NCBI GenBank assembly: GCA_946807835.1 | Contig: OX327702.1 | Location: 8,246,001-8,310,000, forward strand | Source of the DNA: Ailanthus altissimus | Lineage: Eukaryota; Streptophyta; Magnoliopsida; Sapindales; Simaroubaceae | Direction of reading: 5' to 3' | DNA: 64,000 bases | Shown: piece after piece, positions 12,271 to 24,569 of the stretch | Numbering within the stretch: position 1 is the first letter of the stretch | How the letters are laid out: each line of letters begins with the position of its first letter | Notes under the pieces: model-generated | The model's input: the letters and a program-made list of their open reading frames with translations, nothing else | Told to the model about the DNA's origin: nothing | Databases searched by the model: none | Made by a program: the position numbers and the translations under genes

Positions 12271-14899
12271 TCTCCTTGTCCCTTGAATGATTTTATGTAA
12301 GTATAAAGATGCAGAAATAATGTAATATATTTATAGAGCTAAAAAGATGTTGCAATGTAAAATTTGAATGGGTGGTTGCCGTCGACTTGATTAGATCTTT
12401 TGGCTACAAAAAATTAATAATTTAATGTATAACTTAAAAAAATAGATTAAAAGCGTAGGCTAGTTTCAAAAATTTTTCATTTTAAAATGGTATTTTTTTT
12501 AGTTTGAATAATATACATTTTTTAAAAAAATAAATAAAAAAGAAATTTCATATAATATATATTAACTTTTATCCAAAATTCAAGCAGCAATTAAGGAGTC
12601 ATCTCATATAATTCTTAAAATATTAAGTAATCATTGAATAAAAATAAATTATTTAATTTATTAAAAAAATAAAATATCACTTAAAAAATGTAACATTGTT
12701 ATTTTTACAAAACCATGTCATGACAACGAAAAATATTTATTTAACAATACTTAAAAAGAAAAATAACATTTTTTTTATCTTCCGTCATTTGAATAAAGTT
12801 TTTAAAATAAAAAATATATATTTTAAGTTGTATTTTAAATTATATTTTAAATAATAATGTATCAAATAATTATTAAATTATAAAATAATATAAATTTTGA
12901 ATGATCACTCTAAAATCTTTTTAAGGATAGTATAGTCGGTTGTACTGTATAACCCAAAATCTAGCCTTTTAATTAAATTCAACGGCTTACATTTAATTAC
13001 ACTTTGTACAACCGGTTGAAAGTGGATGATGAAAACTATCAAAAGCCCTCTCATTGTTTGTTTAAATATAAAATACACACTCTAAGATCAAATAACCTCT
13101 ATAAAATTAATAATTTAAAGATAATATATTAATTGACAAAATATTATTAGCACTATACTAGTATATGATATTAATTAAAAAAATTAATGTTAATATATAT
13201 ATTATTATATATAAAAAAAGATTACATTTACAATATTTCTTTAAATACTAGATTTCAAAACAATTAATTAATATTTATATTTATTATGTTTTGGTATCCT
13301 AAAGTTTATATAAATTATCAAAGTGTATTTAATATATAAAATTTAAAAAATTATTTAAATCTCAGAAAGCCATGTGTCCTATTATAATTAGCTAATAAAA
13401 AATCTTACTGTGAAATTGTTTACAACTAATATAAAATATATATAAGTTAAAAATTTTAAATTTACAAACCCTAAATTCATTTGCAATAGAAAATCCATGT
13501 GTCCTATTGGTGTTTAAGAATTTTTTCAAAAAGACATTGTAATAACTTTAAAAAAATTAAATTTACTTCAAGCTCATTTTTTCTAAGAAGTATTCGTAAT
13601 GTTGCATTAAAGATCATGAATAGAAATATCACCAAATGTACAAAAATATAAAAAAAAAATATCGAAAATATTAGTTTCACTTATAATATTACCAAATTTG
13701 AATATGCCCAAAATGAAAGTTGTCTAATGAAATATTTTAGATATTACTTTCTCATTTCATATTTCAAATATGAATGAACATTGTATTATTCTTTTTATTA
13801 TTTTTTAAAATTATATTAATATATTTTGGACTCAAGTAAACCAAGCTCTAAAAAGAAAAAGTCAAGTACAAACTGGCTTGCTGTCTTTTGAAATCAACCA
13901 GGTAGTTTCATAGTAAAACCTTACTACCACAAGACAATTATGCAAGATGGATTTAAATTGGCTAGTTGGTTTTGCAATAAAATCTTACTACCACAAGGTG
14001 GTTACAAATTGGCTGATAACAATTAGCCAATTGGTGGCGGTTGTAAGGTGGTCTTAAACTAGCTAACTGTTTGATAAGTTATTTATTAAGTTAATCTCTT
14101 CATGGATTTATTATATTTTAAATTAAAATTTTAGTTAAAAATTCATTTCACTGATTAAAAAAATAAACAATATAATAATTAAAATATCAGATAAATAAAA
14201 AATAAAAATTGAGTAAAGTTATGTTAGGGCTTCTGTTGATAAAAGAAAATTAACCATTCATGAATTTATTTATTATATATTGAGTAAAGTAGTTAGGATG
14301 TTCTTATGCCATACAAATATCAATAAGAAGTGCAGACACTTTATTTAACACTTGAAGAGATTATTGCTAATTGGATATTGCAATAATTTGAATTACAATT
14401 AGCTTTTACATTATAAAGAATTTATACATTATTTGTAATATAATATTTAATATTATATCATTTAAGTTATTTATTTAAAAAAATTCAATTCATTAAATAT
14501 TATATATTATGTTACTGAAATGTTAATAAATTAATAAAAATTGAGCTAATTGTTTTATACATCTATATTTTTTTAAAAAGAAATTTGGTTATTAAATACT
14601 AATAATTAGTTACTACTTGTTTAATTTTTAGTAACATTATACGTATTAATTATAAAATCATATTAATAAACTAAAACATCAAAAAAAAAAAAAAATTACA
14701 AACCATATAAATCATATAAAATCCCATTTAACAATTTTAAAATATTCATAATTATTACTTAAATCTCTAATATATTATAAAAAAACACAAAACCCATTTA
14801 TGTATTGGCAATTCATTAAAGAAATTTAAGTGGATGAATAATAATAATAATTTGTTTGTGAATTTATTTTGCAAACAATTGTAATAGTACATATGTACC
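12271..14899. other. Very AT-rich intergenic DNA, no gene seen
   Basis: No coding frame is recognised. It holds short dispersed duplications: ccatgtgtcctatt at about 13369 and 13495, and ttactaccacaag at about 13920 and 13988. A pair of inverted 9-mers (cggttgtac at about 12936, gtacaaccg at about 13006) brackets about 60 bp. Long poly-A/T runs suggest old transposon remnants that can no longer be classified. Confidence 0.5.
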
Positions 14900-15790
14900 T
14901 AAATTATACTTAAAACTCATTTTGAGAGAGTTGAAACTTTGTGATCTAAACTTGGTCAGTTGATATTTTGAATTTTTAAAACACAACTTAGTTTATATAA
15001 AAACTTGGATATTTGTATTCATAAGTTGGTGACTTGAGAGAAAATATGTAGTTAAGTTGCACTTGGAACTCATTCAAAATAGTTAGAACTTTTAATGCAA
15101 GAGTGGGTACATTGTGCTTTAGACTTGGTGAATTGATATTTTAAATTTCTAAAGCATAACTTGGTCACTCATATGACTAGATTATACTTGAAACTCAATT
15201 TGATAAACTGGAAACTTTTAATTTAAGAGTAGAAATTTTGTATTCTAAACTTAATGAGTTAATACATTGAATTCCTAAGCACAACTTGGTTACTACAAAT
15301 CAACAGTTGGGTACTTGTGTTCATAAGTTGGTGATGGGAGAAATAGTGCTAGATTACAATCGGAACTCAATTTGACATAGTGGCAATTTCTAATGTAAGA
15401 ATTGAAACTCTGTGTTCTAAATTAGGTTAGTTGATATTTTAGATTCCTAAAGTACAATTTAGTTCCTTCATATTAAGATTTGTAAACTTATGTTCATAAG
15501 TTGGTGAGTCGATGAAAATTATGTGGTTGAATACACTTGGAACACTATTTGACAAAGTGGTAACTTTCAATAAAAGAATGAGAACTTTATTCTCTAGACC
15601 TACTGAGTTTATATTTTAGATTCTTAAAGCACAACTTGGTTAGTTTATGTTAAGATTTAGAGAGTTACATTCATAAGTTAGTGTGTTGGAGGGAAATATG
15701 CGGCTTGAATACACTTGAAATTTCTTTTGACAAATTGGGAGTTTTGTTCTTTAAACTTGGTGACTCGATATTTTATGAGACTAAATTATG
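14900..15790. repeat. Diverged satellite-like tandem array, monomer about 175 bp
   Basis: A block reading acttggt-ag/aatTGATATTTT-aatt recurs at about 14948, 15122, 15247, 15420, 15597 and 15757. The spacings are about 174, 125, 173, 177 and 160 bp. Each monomer also has a cataagttggtga block and an acttggaactca block. The 125-bp monomer lacks the cataagttggtga portion. Units are clearly related but strongly diverged, so this is an old array of about five copies. The length falls in the common plant satellite range, but I do not recognise the family. Confidence 0.8.
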
Positions 15791-16279
15791 AATTTGTATG
15801 ACATATAGTTTTTATTATTTTCATTTCTTTCGTAATATAGTTATATTTATATCAAAATTTCTTATTTTATAATAATTATTTTGCATTTTTATATATAATT
15901 TTATACTTATATTATTATTATAATTAAATTACTGCATTTATTGAATTTTATTATTGGTTGCCTAAATTATTATGAACTTTGTGTTATTTTTACTTCATTT
16001 TTAATTTAAACCACATAATATCTAAAATAATAACATTTATTGCAATAAACCAACAAACTATTTAAATGGTTTCGCATACATAATTATGCAAAATTTATTT
16101 TTTTATTACTTGTGGTACTATAAATTTTTTTTACAATAAATCTAAATTCTTTTTCTTATATATTACTTTTCTTACCCAATTTTCAGTATGTAAATTTATT
16201 TTATTATAGTATTTCTTGTGTAATATAATTGAACAATGTTTTAATTTTCTTTTTACTTTTTTTTATATATGTTTGTTTG
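15791..16279. other. AT-rich spacer, no gene seen
   Basis: Low-complexity T/A-rich sequence between the satellite-like array and a repeat that shares sequence with 24570-24848. Confidence 0.5.
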
Positions 16280-17475
16280 GGGCTGATTTTGGTTTGGGCT
16301 GACCCTAAGCGATGAGAAAATTTATTGAGTGGAAAAAAATTCGACTTGGTGGGCCTAATGGTGCCAAGAGTCATATTTGAACCCTGTGTTCAATGATATT
16401 AAGATCAATATTGAGTAAAGGTTGAACTGAGAAATGAAGACGAGCTAAAACAGCTTCTAAGATTTGAAGAACACAGAAAAGACGAGGTTAACAAAAGTGG
16501 CTTCTAGGTTGAGCTGAGAACTGAGGATGAGATAAAACGATGTCAACAAAGTGGCCAACAATAGCCCTTTAACACTCAAGTTAGGTGGCCGCTTAATGGT
16601 GAATCTTCCTTAGGGTTTATATCCTAAAGAGAGAGAGAGAAAGTAGAGAAAAGGTAGAGAGAATTTTCTTACAAGAGAATTGTTGCTTAGTTTGAAATAT
16701 TGTCTTACTCTCATTCAAATTTGGAGATAAGCCTTGAGCATGAAGGGAGTCAACTTGAAGATTACCTCTCAAGGGCGACATGTGATGATATTCAATTAGA
16801 GAACCATCTCTTTCACAAGGAGCATTTTGGAGAACTAACTCAGATGGGGGTATGTGAGTAATTGTGCTCTACTGACGCTTGGAGTACTAAGTATCTTCTT
16901 AATTGGTGCCTTTTGGATTGACCAACTTTATTAGGTAAGATGGGAATATTGAGCGGGTTGCATGCTCTATACCCTAAGCTCATGGGATTTAGTACTAAAC
17001 CATCCTAACAACTTTAAAAACCTCTGATCCATATGTCAGTAAGGGACAAGGACTTAGTATATACTAATATGGAGGCTCGTCATTAACTCTTTGGAGATTT
17101 CCTCAATTGGACTTTATCCATAGGTCTAATCATTAAATAATGTGGCTTTCAGTTGAACCACTGATGGGATCCGTTGGTGACATGGTAGAGGCCTAAACTT
17201 TGCTGATGGTTACACCTGTTGATGGACCTAATGATGATGTAGCAAGTGACTTGGTCATAATGATGTGTCCTCTGACAGTGGTATTGAGTTATGACATGTG
17301 TCCTTATATAGGTCCTACTCGATGGATCTTTTAGGCCAAGTTATGAAGGCCATGGATCCGAACCTGTGCTCGAGGTAACTTATTTTAGACTAAGCTACTC
17401 ATAAAGGAAGTTAGGCTTAAGAGCTTAGTTAGACTTTTATGAGTGAGCCAAATGTCACTTAATTTTTCCCTCAAC
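16280..17475 (+). mobile_element. LTR-like repeat of a degraded Gypsy-type element
   Basis: This block is less AT-rich than its surroundings. It contains a possible leader (ggtttatatcctaaagagagagag, about 16614) and ends in tttttccctcaaca. Its last 300 bp (17173-17470) recur in diverged form at 24570-24848, so it is a dispersed repeat. The order leader, TC-rich stretch, then a gag-like frame from 18451 is what one expects of an LTR and 5' internal region. No primer-binding site or target duplication was identified, so the class is inferred. Confidence 0.45.
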
Positions 17476-17722
17476 ATCAACCCCGTGTTAAGGTGAGGAG
17501 ATAATAAAAACTATATCTCTTAAGTGACACATGGCAAGCTTCTATTGGTATTTCTTCACTTCTCTTCTTCTTCTTTTCCTTCATCTTCTTAGTTTTTCCC
17601 TCAACATCAACCCCATGTTGAGGTAAGGAGATAATAAGAACTATATCTCTTAGGTGACATATGACAAGCTTCTAATGACATTTCTTTACTTCTATTCTTC
17701 TTCTTCTTCTCATTTTCCTGCT
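17463..17722. repeat. Tandem duplication, unit 130 bp
   Basis: Two consecutive copies begin tttttccctcaacatcaacccc at 17463 and 17593. Each continues through ggagataataa-aactatatctctta and ends in a CTT/TTC-rich tract. They differ at scattered positions, so the duplication is not very recent. Confidence 0.85.
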
Positions 17723-18450
17723 TCTCATTCTCATCCTTCTTCTCCTCATCTTTCTTCTTATTTTTCTTATTTGAAAAATTAGCTAAGGTTATTTTTGTTC
17801 TTTCACGCGAAGAGTGAAGGCATTGAAGTCATTTCACCATTGCCTCAAGTATTAAGTGAGACTTTGACATGACCCCACCATATTTGAACATAGTGTACAC
17901 TATTCCTCTAGTATTATGCATGTGGCAAAATCTTGGGAGGCAATTGAAATGAATGGCTCATATAATATGTCTTTTCTTCTTTTAGACTATTTATTCTTCT
18001 TAACTCTTAAGGCTACAGTTTTTGTTTTCAGAGTAAGAAGTCATTCTATCTTTCTCATTCTTTTGCTTCTTTTCAATTTCTCTAAGAGAACTTCTTTCTT
18101 TGACCTATACTGTAACTGACCTCCTACCAATATCCCGATAATCAAAGACTTCATTATGCTCCTTTCATGTTTTTTCTTCTTTTTTTTTTTCCATTTTTCT
18201 CTAATAGTCTCGTTTTACACTAGGTTTTGTCTTTCCTTTCTTTAGCATTGTGGTTTTCTAATCTTGCCAAACCGATCTTCTAGTAGCCACCACTTTTTAG
18301 ATCTCCAAGAGGTAAGGACCTACTTGCCCTTCTCTATATTTTATTTTTACTTTTTTTACTCCCTTTAAGTGTCTTTATTTGTGTGTGTGTGGTTTATAAT
18401 TGAATTGATTAGCGGGACTAAGGGCCTAATATTGATTATGGAGTTATAGA

Positions 18451-18735
18451 ATGGCAAAAGCACATATTAAGGAAGTGATAAATAGTAGTGATGAACCTTT
18501 GAGTTCTACAGAATTGAGTAGCAATAATGAATTGTTATGAATTAAGGAGATTAAATTTGAGTCTTGGGATTCCAACCTTAGTTTTAAGACACGTAGGAGT
18601 CAACCCTTTTGGCAAGCACCCCCTATGTTTGGTCTCTATTATTTGGAGAGTAAGGGTGATAGGGGTTAATTAAGTCTAATATTTCCATCTTCTAAACTTA
18701 ATATTTATTTGAAGAAATTAAGATTATTTGGAATT
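18451..18735 (+). pseudogene. Decayed gag/transposon-type reading frame, cut by an LTR
   Basis: A frame beginning ATG GCA AAA GCA (MAKAHIKEVINSS..) runs to a stop near 18538. It continues in frame through GLYYLESKGDRG and KLNIYLKKLRLF until the LTR that starts at 18736. The context (downstream of an LTR-like block and pyrimidine-rich leader) and composition resemble the N-terminal regions of plant 'putative gypsy-type transposon' proteins. The resemblance is weak and the assignment tentative. Confidence 0.3.
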
Positions 18736-20074
18736 TGATGTATTTTATTATTATTTTTGTAGGTTTAAAGTCAATGGAGTAAATAAGGTTGAAACTCTAA
18801 TAAAATTAAGCAAAAAATATCAAATTGCTACTGCACCTGTTACAATGAACTGCTATAGTAACTAGTTACAGTGATTCGCTACAGTAATATGTTACAGTAC
18901 TTAGCGCCAAAAAATGAGCGCCGCAATGCTCGAAATAGTGTCTACACATCGTAGCACCCAGAATTCAGCTCTACGGCGCATAAATAGTATCAGTGAACAG
19001 AAGCGCATGAATAATATTTTGCTACAGTAACTCATGAACAGTAATCCTAACCTAACTTGTATTTGATGTTTAACCTTAATTTGATGACATAAACCTATAA
19101 ATAGAAGGCCAAAAACCTTAATTAAAATGGAGGAGAGAAAAAAAAAAGGGTAAAAACTTAGAGAAAGAATTCACAACACAAAATAAAATATCAAAACCAA
19201 AGATTGAAGAACCAAGATTAAGATTTAAGCTTTAAGTCAAGATTTAGCGAGAAGCACATCAATGAGTCACTTTGATTAGTTTTTCTACTCTTTATTTATC
19301 ATTATATTCTTGTTCTTGTTGATCTTTATGAATTGGTTAGATACTTTTGATTTTGTGATAGGCTAAATTGTTCATCTAGGGTTAGACTATATGAACCTAG
19401 TATGGATTTGAGTTGTGTTAATTTTTAGTTTATGAACTTGATACATTCAATTGATTCATTCTCTCTTGTGTTTAATACTTTCATTATACCTGATCAATAT
19501 TTTAAATGATTAAGAAACTATGATGAACTCGACGGAGGGATTCATGTGTTTAGCTTAGGATAGTTTGATGCATGATCATAGGTTAACAACTATGAGTTCC
19601 ATCTAGGATAGACATATACCTAGGTGGCATGTATGGTATAATTTAGACTTGATCTTAATGAATTACATTCTAATTTGATTACCATAAACATATAGGTAAT
19701 TGTTAGAATGTGTAATATAATCACTCGACCATCGACAGAGGCTTGTGATGAGATTAGTGTTTGAGCCAACAATTGGTATTAATTGATTATCTAAGAGGTT
19801 AATAAATCCAATGAAATACTAGGGGACAAGTTAAAACCCTATATTATCTTTATTTGTGAATTCTACCATTTGCTTTTGTTTAGTTTAATTGATAGAGTTA
19901 GATTAGTTAATTGAATTTCAAATTTTGATTTTTTGAATAAAAGTTAAGTAGGTACAATTTTAGTACTTGATTTATAAAATTAGATCATAGTCCCTGTAGG
20001 ATCAATACTTGGACTTAAAATCATATATTACTTGATACGATAGCATGCGCTTATGCTTAGCTACTATAGCATCA
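18736..20074 (+). mobile_element. 5' LTR of an Athila/Tat-like Gypsy relic
   Basis: The LTR is about 1.34 kb and runs from TGATGTATTTT to ..TATAGCATCA. It has a CTATAAATAGAAGG TATA region near 19096. Near its end it carries the tagtccctgtaggatcaatacttgga block shared in reverse complement by the solo LTRs at 21507 and 46965. It is followed ten bases later by an Asp-tRNA-type primer site and a gag frame, which fixes it as a 5' LTR. It interrupts the frame at 18451-18735. A matching intact 3' LTR was not found in the window. Confidence 0.8.
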
Positions 20075-20084
20075 ATCAAATTTT

Positions 20085-20100
20085 TGGCGCCGTTGCCGGA
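20085..20100 (+). promoter_or_regulatory. Retrotransposon primer-binding site (tRNA-Asp type)
   Basis: TGGCGCCGTTGCCGGA matches the complement of the 3' end of plant tRNA-Asp, the reverse-transcription primer site used by Athila-like Gypsy elements. It lies just inside the LTR end at 20074. Confidence 0.85.
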
Positions 20101-20192
20101 GACTATTTCTATCTATTCTTTTTATTTTTGTTTCAGTTATTTTATTCTTTTTACTTTATTTTTCTTTTTATTTTACTTTAACAGATCATACT

Positions 20193-21506
20193 ATGAAGAA
20201 AAATAATGATGACATCAACAATCTTATCCTTGAGCTGATGATACCACAGAAGGTATTGAGAGAGTATGTTATCCCAGCTACAAATAGTGTTCAGACAAGT
20301 ATTCAACGACCAACCATCAACGCTAATAACTTTGAGATCAAGCTGAATATTATTCAGATGTTGAAAGAAACTGTATAGTTCAGTGGAGCCCCCAATGACG
20401 ATCCTAACTTGCATATCATAAATTTCTTATAAATTTGTGATACCTTTAAGTATAACAGAGTCTCCGACAATGCCATTAGATTGAGACTATTCCCTTTCTC
20501 CTTAAGGGATAGAGCCAAGAGTTGGTTGATGTCATTACTGTTAGAATTCATATCGACGTAGGAAGATTTAGCACAAAAGTTCTTAGCCAAATTCTTCCCA
20601 TTAGCAAAAATGAGGAATGACATCACCTCATTTAGTCAAATTGATGTAAAGTCGTTATATGAGGCATGAGAGCGCTTCAAGGACATGTTGAAGAAGTGTC
20701 CTTATCATAGAGTCTCTAAATGGCTATTAGTCCAAACGTTCTATAATGGATTAGTAGGCCATTTGAAGACTATTGTAAATGTCATTGTTGGAGGAGCTTT
20801 AATAAATAAATCTATAGATTAGGCTTATGATTTACTAGAGGAGATGACGTCTAACAGTTACCAATGGCTAGCAGAGAGAGTTACACCTAGAAGAGTCACC
20901 GATATATATGAGGTTGACGCATTCAATGCATTGGCTGTATAAATCAATTCATTATCCTAGAAGTTTGATGCATTGAATGCCATCAAAACTCAACAAATGA
21001 CATGTGACTTTTGTGGTGATAACCACATGAATGGGCGGTGCATAAAAGCAGTGAATTATGTGGGTAATTTTAATCGTCAACAACTTATCCCACAATTAAA
21101 TTCCTACAATCCGGGGTAGAGAGATCATCCAAAATTCTCTTGGCATTACAACCAAGAGGAGCCATCTAGACCAATGAATCTCCCAAGATTTTCACCACTA
21201 CAAGAGAAGAAGCTGACATTGAAAGATATATTTATGCAATATGTGAAGTTCAATGATGCTATCCTGCAGAATCATTCAGCATCTTTGAAAAATTTAAAGA
21301 CCTAAATAGGACAATTTGTAGCTGCAATTAATAGAAGACCTCAAGGTACTCTACCAATCGATACTGAGACAAATTCAAAAGAGAATGTAGAACAATGTCA
21401 GGCCATCAACTTGAGGAGTGGTGACATCTTACAAGAAAACACATCTACACTACCACTATTAAGTATAGAGGAGAAGGAGGAGCAAAAAAATAAAGTGCAA
21501 TGATAT
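20193..21506 (+). pseudogene. Gypsy gag (capsid/nucleocapsid) pseudogene
   Basis: The frame starts MKKNNDDINNLILELM and can be followed, with stops, through hallmark retrotrans_gag blocks: NNFEIKLNIIQM (about 20320), DPNLHIINFL.ICDTFKYN (about 20400-20455), AIRLRLFPFSLRDRAKSWL (20470-20530), EDLAQKFLAKFFP (about 20560-20600), FYNGLVGHLKTI (about 20740) and AYDLLEEMTSN (about 20825). A single knuckle-like CDFCGDNHMNGRC follows at about 21005-21045. At least eight in-frame stops are present (first at about 20376), so it is non-functional. Gag would form the virus-like particle of the element. It is cut at 21507 by a solo LTR, and no protease, RT or integrase follows. Confidence 0.85.
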
Positions 21507-22991
21507 TGATGCGATATTTCTATATCATAAATTAAGTGCAAGTATACACTATCGTATGCAAGTAATAAAGAGACTAATTAGTCGGATGTCGAACCCACAG
21601 GGATAATTTTTTCTTTTTAACCAATTACTAAAATTATATCTTCCTAATAATTATTCAGAAAAATAAAAATCTAAGAATGAATGTTAGAAATATAAAAATA
21701 AAAACACAATGTAATGAGATTTAAATGATAGCACGTAGAGAAAACCTAGGATTAATATTATCCCTCAATATGCTTTCTAATGATTAACCTTATAATATTT
21801 AACTCCCTTAGTCTTTATTATTGATCAAGACACTAATGTATTCACAAGCCTCTTCCAAGGTCATGCAAGTATATCTTAGTTTACCAAATACCTATATTCC
21901 TATGGTACTTGTAATAAATTAAGATTCATTAAGATTAGGTCTTATTTATCATACATGCCAATTAGGTATATTTCTATCCTAAATTGAAACTTGCATATGC
22001 AACATTGAATGTTACTCTACAATCATGCATCAAATTACCTAGGTCTAAATATTATGATTCCTCTTCCAAGTTTATCAAAATATTACCAATTCATTCACCA
22101 TATATTGGCCAGATATATTGAAGCATTAAACACAAGTAATTTAAATAATAAATGACTAAGTTTATTAAATATTCAAAGATATGGCAATTAAGCACACATA
22201 TTGAGTTCAAATATTAACCCTAGAGAATAAGTTATAGCTCATGGCTACAAGAGAACAGCAGAACGTCTTGTATCTCTGATACAATTATTAGCAAACCGAT
22301 ATAGACGTCGAATTGCTCTTAATTGCGCTGCCTAGGAACTCTTGATGCCGAAGAACGTCTTGTATCTCTCTCTAAAGTTGCTTCAATTAAGCTCCTATTG
22401 CTTTCCAAGACTCGTGCTCTGCATTCTTGGTGCTCTTGGGTCGTCTTGGATTCATTTCTTAAAGGCTAGGAACGAGTGGCTTTATATAGGGATTGATATG
22501 AGCTTGAAAATCTCAATTCTCGTCGGACTAGGACTCGCACTACCGCTGGCGCGCTATGCATCTGTCGCTGGGGCGACGCGTGAAAAAGCTATTACCGCTG
22601 GGGCGGTGGGATCTTGGCGCTGGGGCGCTGCATGAAGACGGCTTCACCGCTGGCGCGGTATGTTTATAGCGCTGGGGCGATGTAGCGTCACTGGCGCGGT
22701 GACTCTTCGGCGCTGGGGCACTAGACGCGACTTAAGCAGGTCGTTGTTCTTATTTCGATCACTATTTCAGAGCTGGGGCGAAAATACTTGTGGCGCGGGG
22801 GCGCTGGACTTATATTTTGAAAACTTTGCATTTTAGTCCCTATTTTTGCTCCTTTTGCATTCTTTCTTTAAATTTCGTTCAAGTCCCTACAATTAACAAT
22901 AAAGCACATAAATAGCCATTTATTCTCATAAAATCATAGAATATCAATAATAAAAAATATGAAAAAATATATGACAAATTTGCCCTTATCA
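21507..22991 (-). mobile_element. Solo LTR (Gypsy family A), minus orientation, inside gag
   Basis: A 1485-bp segment runs TGATGCGATATTTC..CTTATCA and is flanked by GATAT (21502-21506) and CATAT (22992-22996), a near-perfect 5-bp target duplication. Its left 200 bp match 46965-47170 closely and match the reverse complement of 51290-51484. It includes a markedly GC-rich segment (about 22525-22810) of repeated 'gctggggcg' words. No internal domain remains, so it is a solo LTR formed by LTR-LTR recombination. The 97-codon frame inside it has no family resemblance. Confidence 0.8.
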
Positions 22992-23900
22992 CATATAGAC
23001 CGCCTATTCTTTTTTATAGGTTACAGAGGTGTCAAACAAGTATTGAAACAGAAACTCGATAGCATACCGGTCTAAAAATAGTGCAGAATCTCATAAAAGT
23101 GTAAAATTTTCAACAATGGAACGTGTAAAAACTGATATTAAAGTGCATCAACATTCTAAGGTGCAAAAAAGTGAAAACATAATATAAAATATCAGTAACA
23201 AAGAGCAGAATTAGCCCATGCGCACTATATTACTTAATTGTTGCAGCATTAATGTGGTGCCATCAAACACTAAAGAGCTTAAAGACATGGAGATATTAAA
23301 CCTTTACATAAAAAAAAAAAGGCGTTAAGGTATAAGAAGAGAAGAAAGAAGAAGAAAAAGCAGGAGTTTGATGACAGGATCGAAGATAAGGGCAAATGAG
23401 AAACACTTCACTGGTCTAAGATTCAAGTCTTTCTGAAGAAGCACGAGGAGAATTAGGTGCAAGCTACTGCCCTTGGCTTAATAAAAAAGATGTGGAAGCC
23501 AAAATAAAGGAAGCCTAACAAGCTCACATATAAAGATGTTTCCACCATTGACTTTAATCCCCCATCAACGTAGAAAAAGCCCTGTTAAGCCGACGACGCT
23601 AAATCAAGTGCTTCATGGGAGGTAACCCAAATAGTTTTTATTTTTGTTTAGTTTCACTTTTAGTTACATTAGTTTATTTCTTTATAAGAATAAAACAGCA
23701 AGAGGAACATTCAAAGAGGTAGCGCGAGCAATTACAAACGTTAGGAGCAAAGGAAACCGCGGTCACAGTAATAGACCACAACGTTGTGATGCTTCAGCTT
23801 CAACTACCAGTGGAGTTTTTCTTACGTTTAAATTTATTTTTAAACATTAATGATAATGTCTAATTTAAGTTTGAGGGTGGAAATCACATTATCTGTGTGT
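22992..23900 (+). mobile_element. Remaining 3' internal part of the gag-only Gypsy relic
   Basis: This is sequence after the solo LTR. Near 23590-23630 a block reading ccgacgacgctaaatcaagtg..catgggaggtaacccaa resembles the conserved tail (..ALLGRQPN-like) found near the 3' end of Athila/Tat polyproteins. A possible polypurine tract (agtttgagggtggaaa) lies near 23868. Protease, reverse transcriptase and integrase are missing altogether, so the element is either internally deleted or was a non-autonomous derivative. No 3' LTR is recognisable. Confidence 0.5.
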
Positions 23901-24569
23901 TTTTTTGCTATTTATATTGATCAGTTGTTTTGTGGAGTAAATATTGTTTTTGGTTGAGAAGATAATTATTAGTTCATGAAAAGAAATAAAATATTTACAA
24001 AATTTATTTTCACAAGTTTTTAGAAAATAATAGACACTTGAGATAGTTTTTATATCATGAATCTTAGACTAAATTCAATCTTATTTTTGATTATTTAAGA
24101 TTCTTAAATTTTTTGCTTAGAGTTATTCATGCTTAAGTAGTATACCACATTCTCGAAGATCAACGCTCAAGAACTTGCTTGATTACTATTTAAAAGGAAA
24201 TCATAGGAAACACATGAATAGAAAAATGACATTATATCATATTTGGACCGTTTTAGCCTTTTTTAAGCCTACTGTATAAGTATATTTATTCCTCGTCATC
24301 TCATTTGAGTCTAATTACCCTCTTTTTTTTTTTTCTATTTAACCACATTACAAATCTTAAGCCTTTTTTTTTTTTTTACTTATTTATCCTAAAATCTACT
24401 GGTAGCACCATAAACTTTAAGTTTACTTAGAAATATTCTTAAAAAGATAAAAGTTGTATGTGTGAAAAATAATATTATAATAAAAAGTAATAAGTCTTGA
24501 AGGTGCATATCAATCTAAGTTTAGGGGTACATAAAAAAAGTGTGCTTTTGGCGTGATTAAGGACAAATT
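23901..24569. other. AT-rich, poly-T-containing spacer
   Basis: No gene was recognised. T-runs occur at about 24323 and 24367. It probably represents the untranslated 3' part of the Gypsy relic. Confidence 0.35.

Noticed and set aside
22342..22635. 97-codon plus-strand frame with hydrophobic, Ala/Gly-rich translation
   Set aside because: It lies wholly inside a solo LTR in antisense, is not maintained in the sister copy at 46965-48251, and has no family resemblance.
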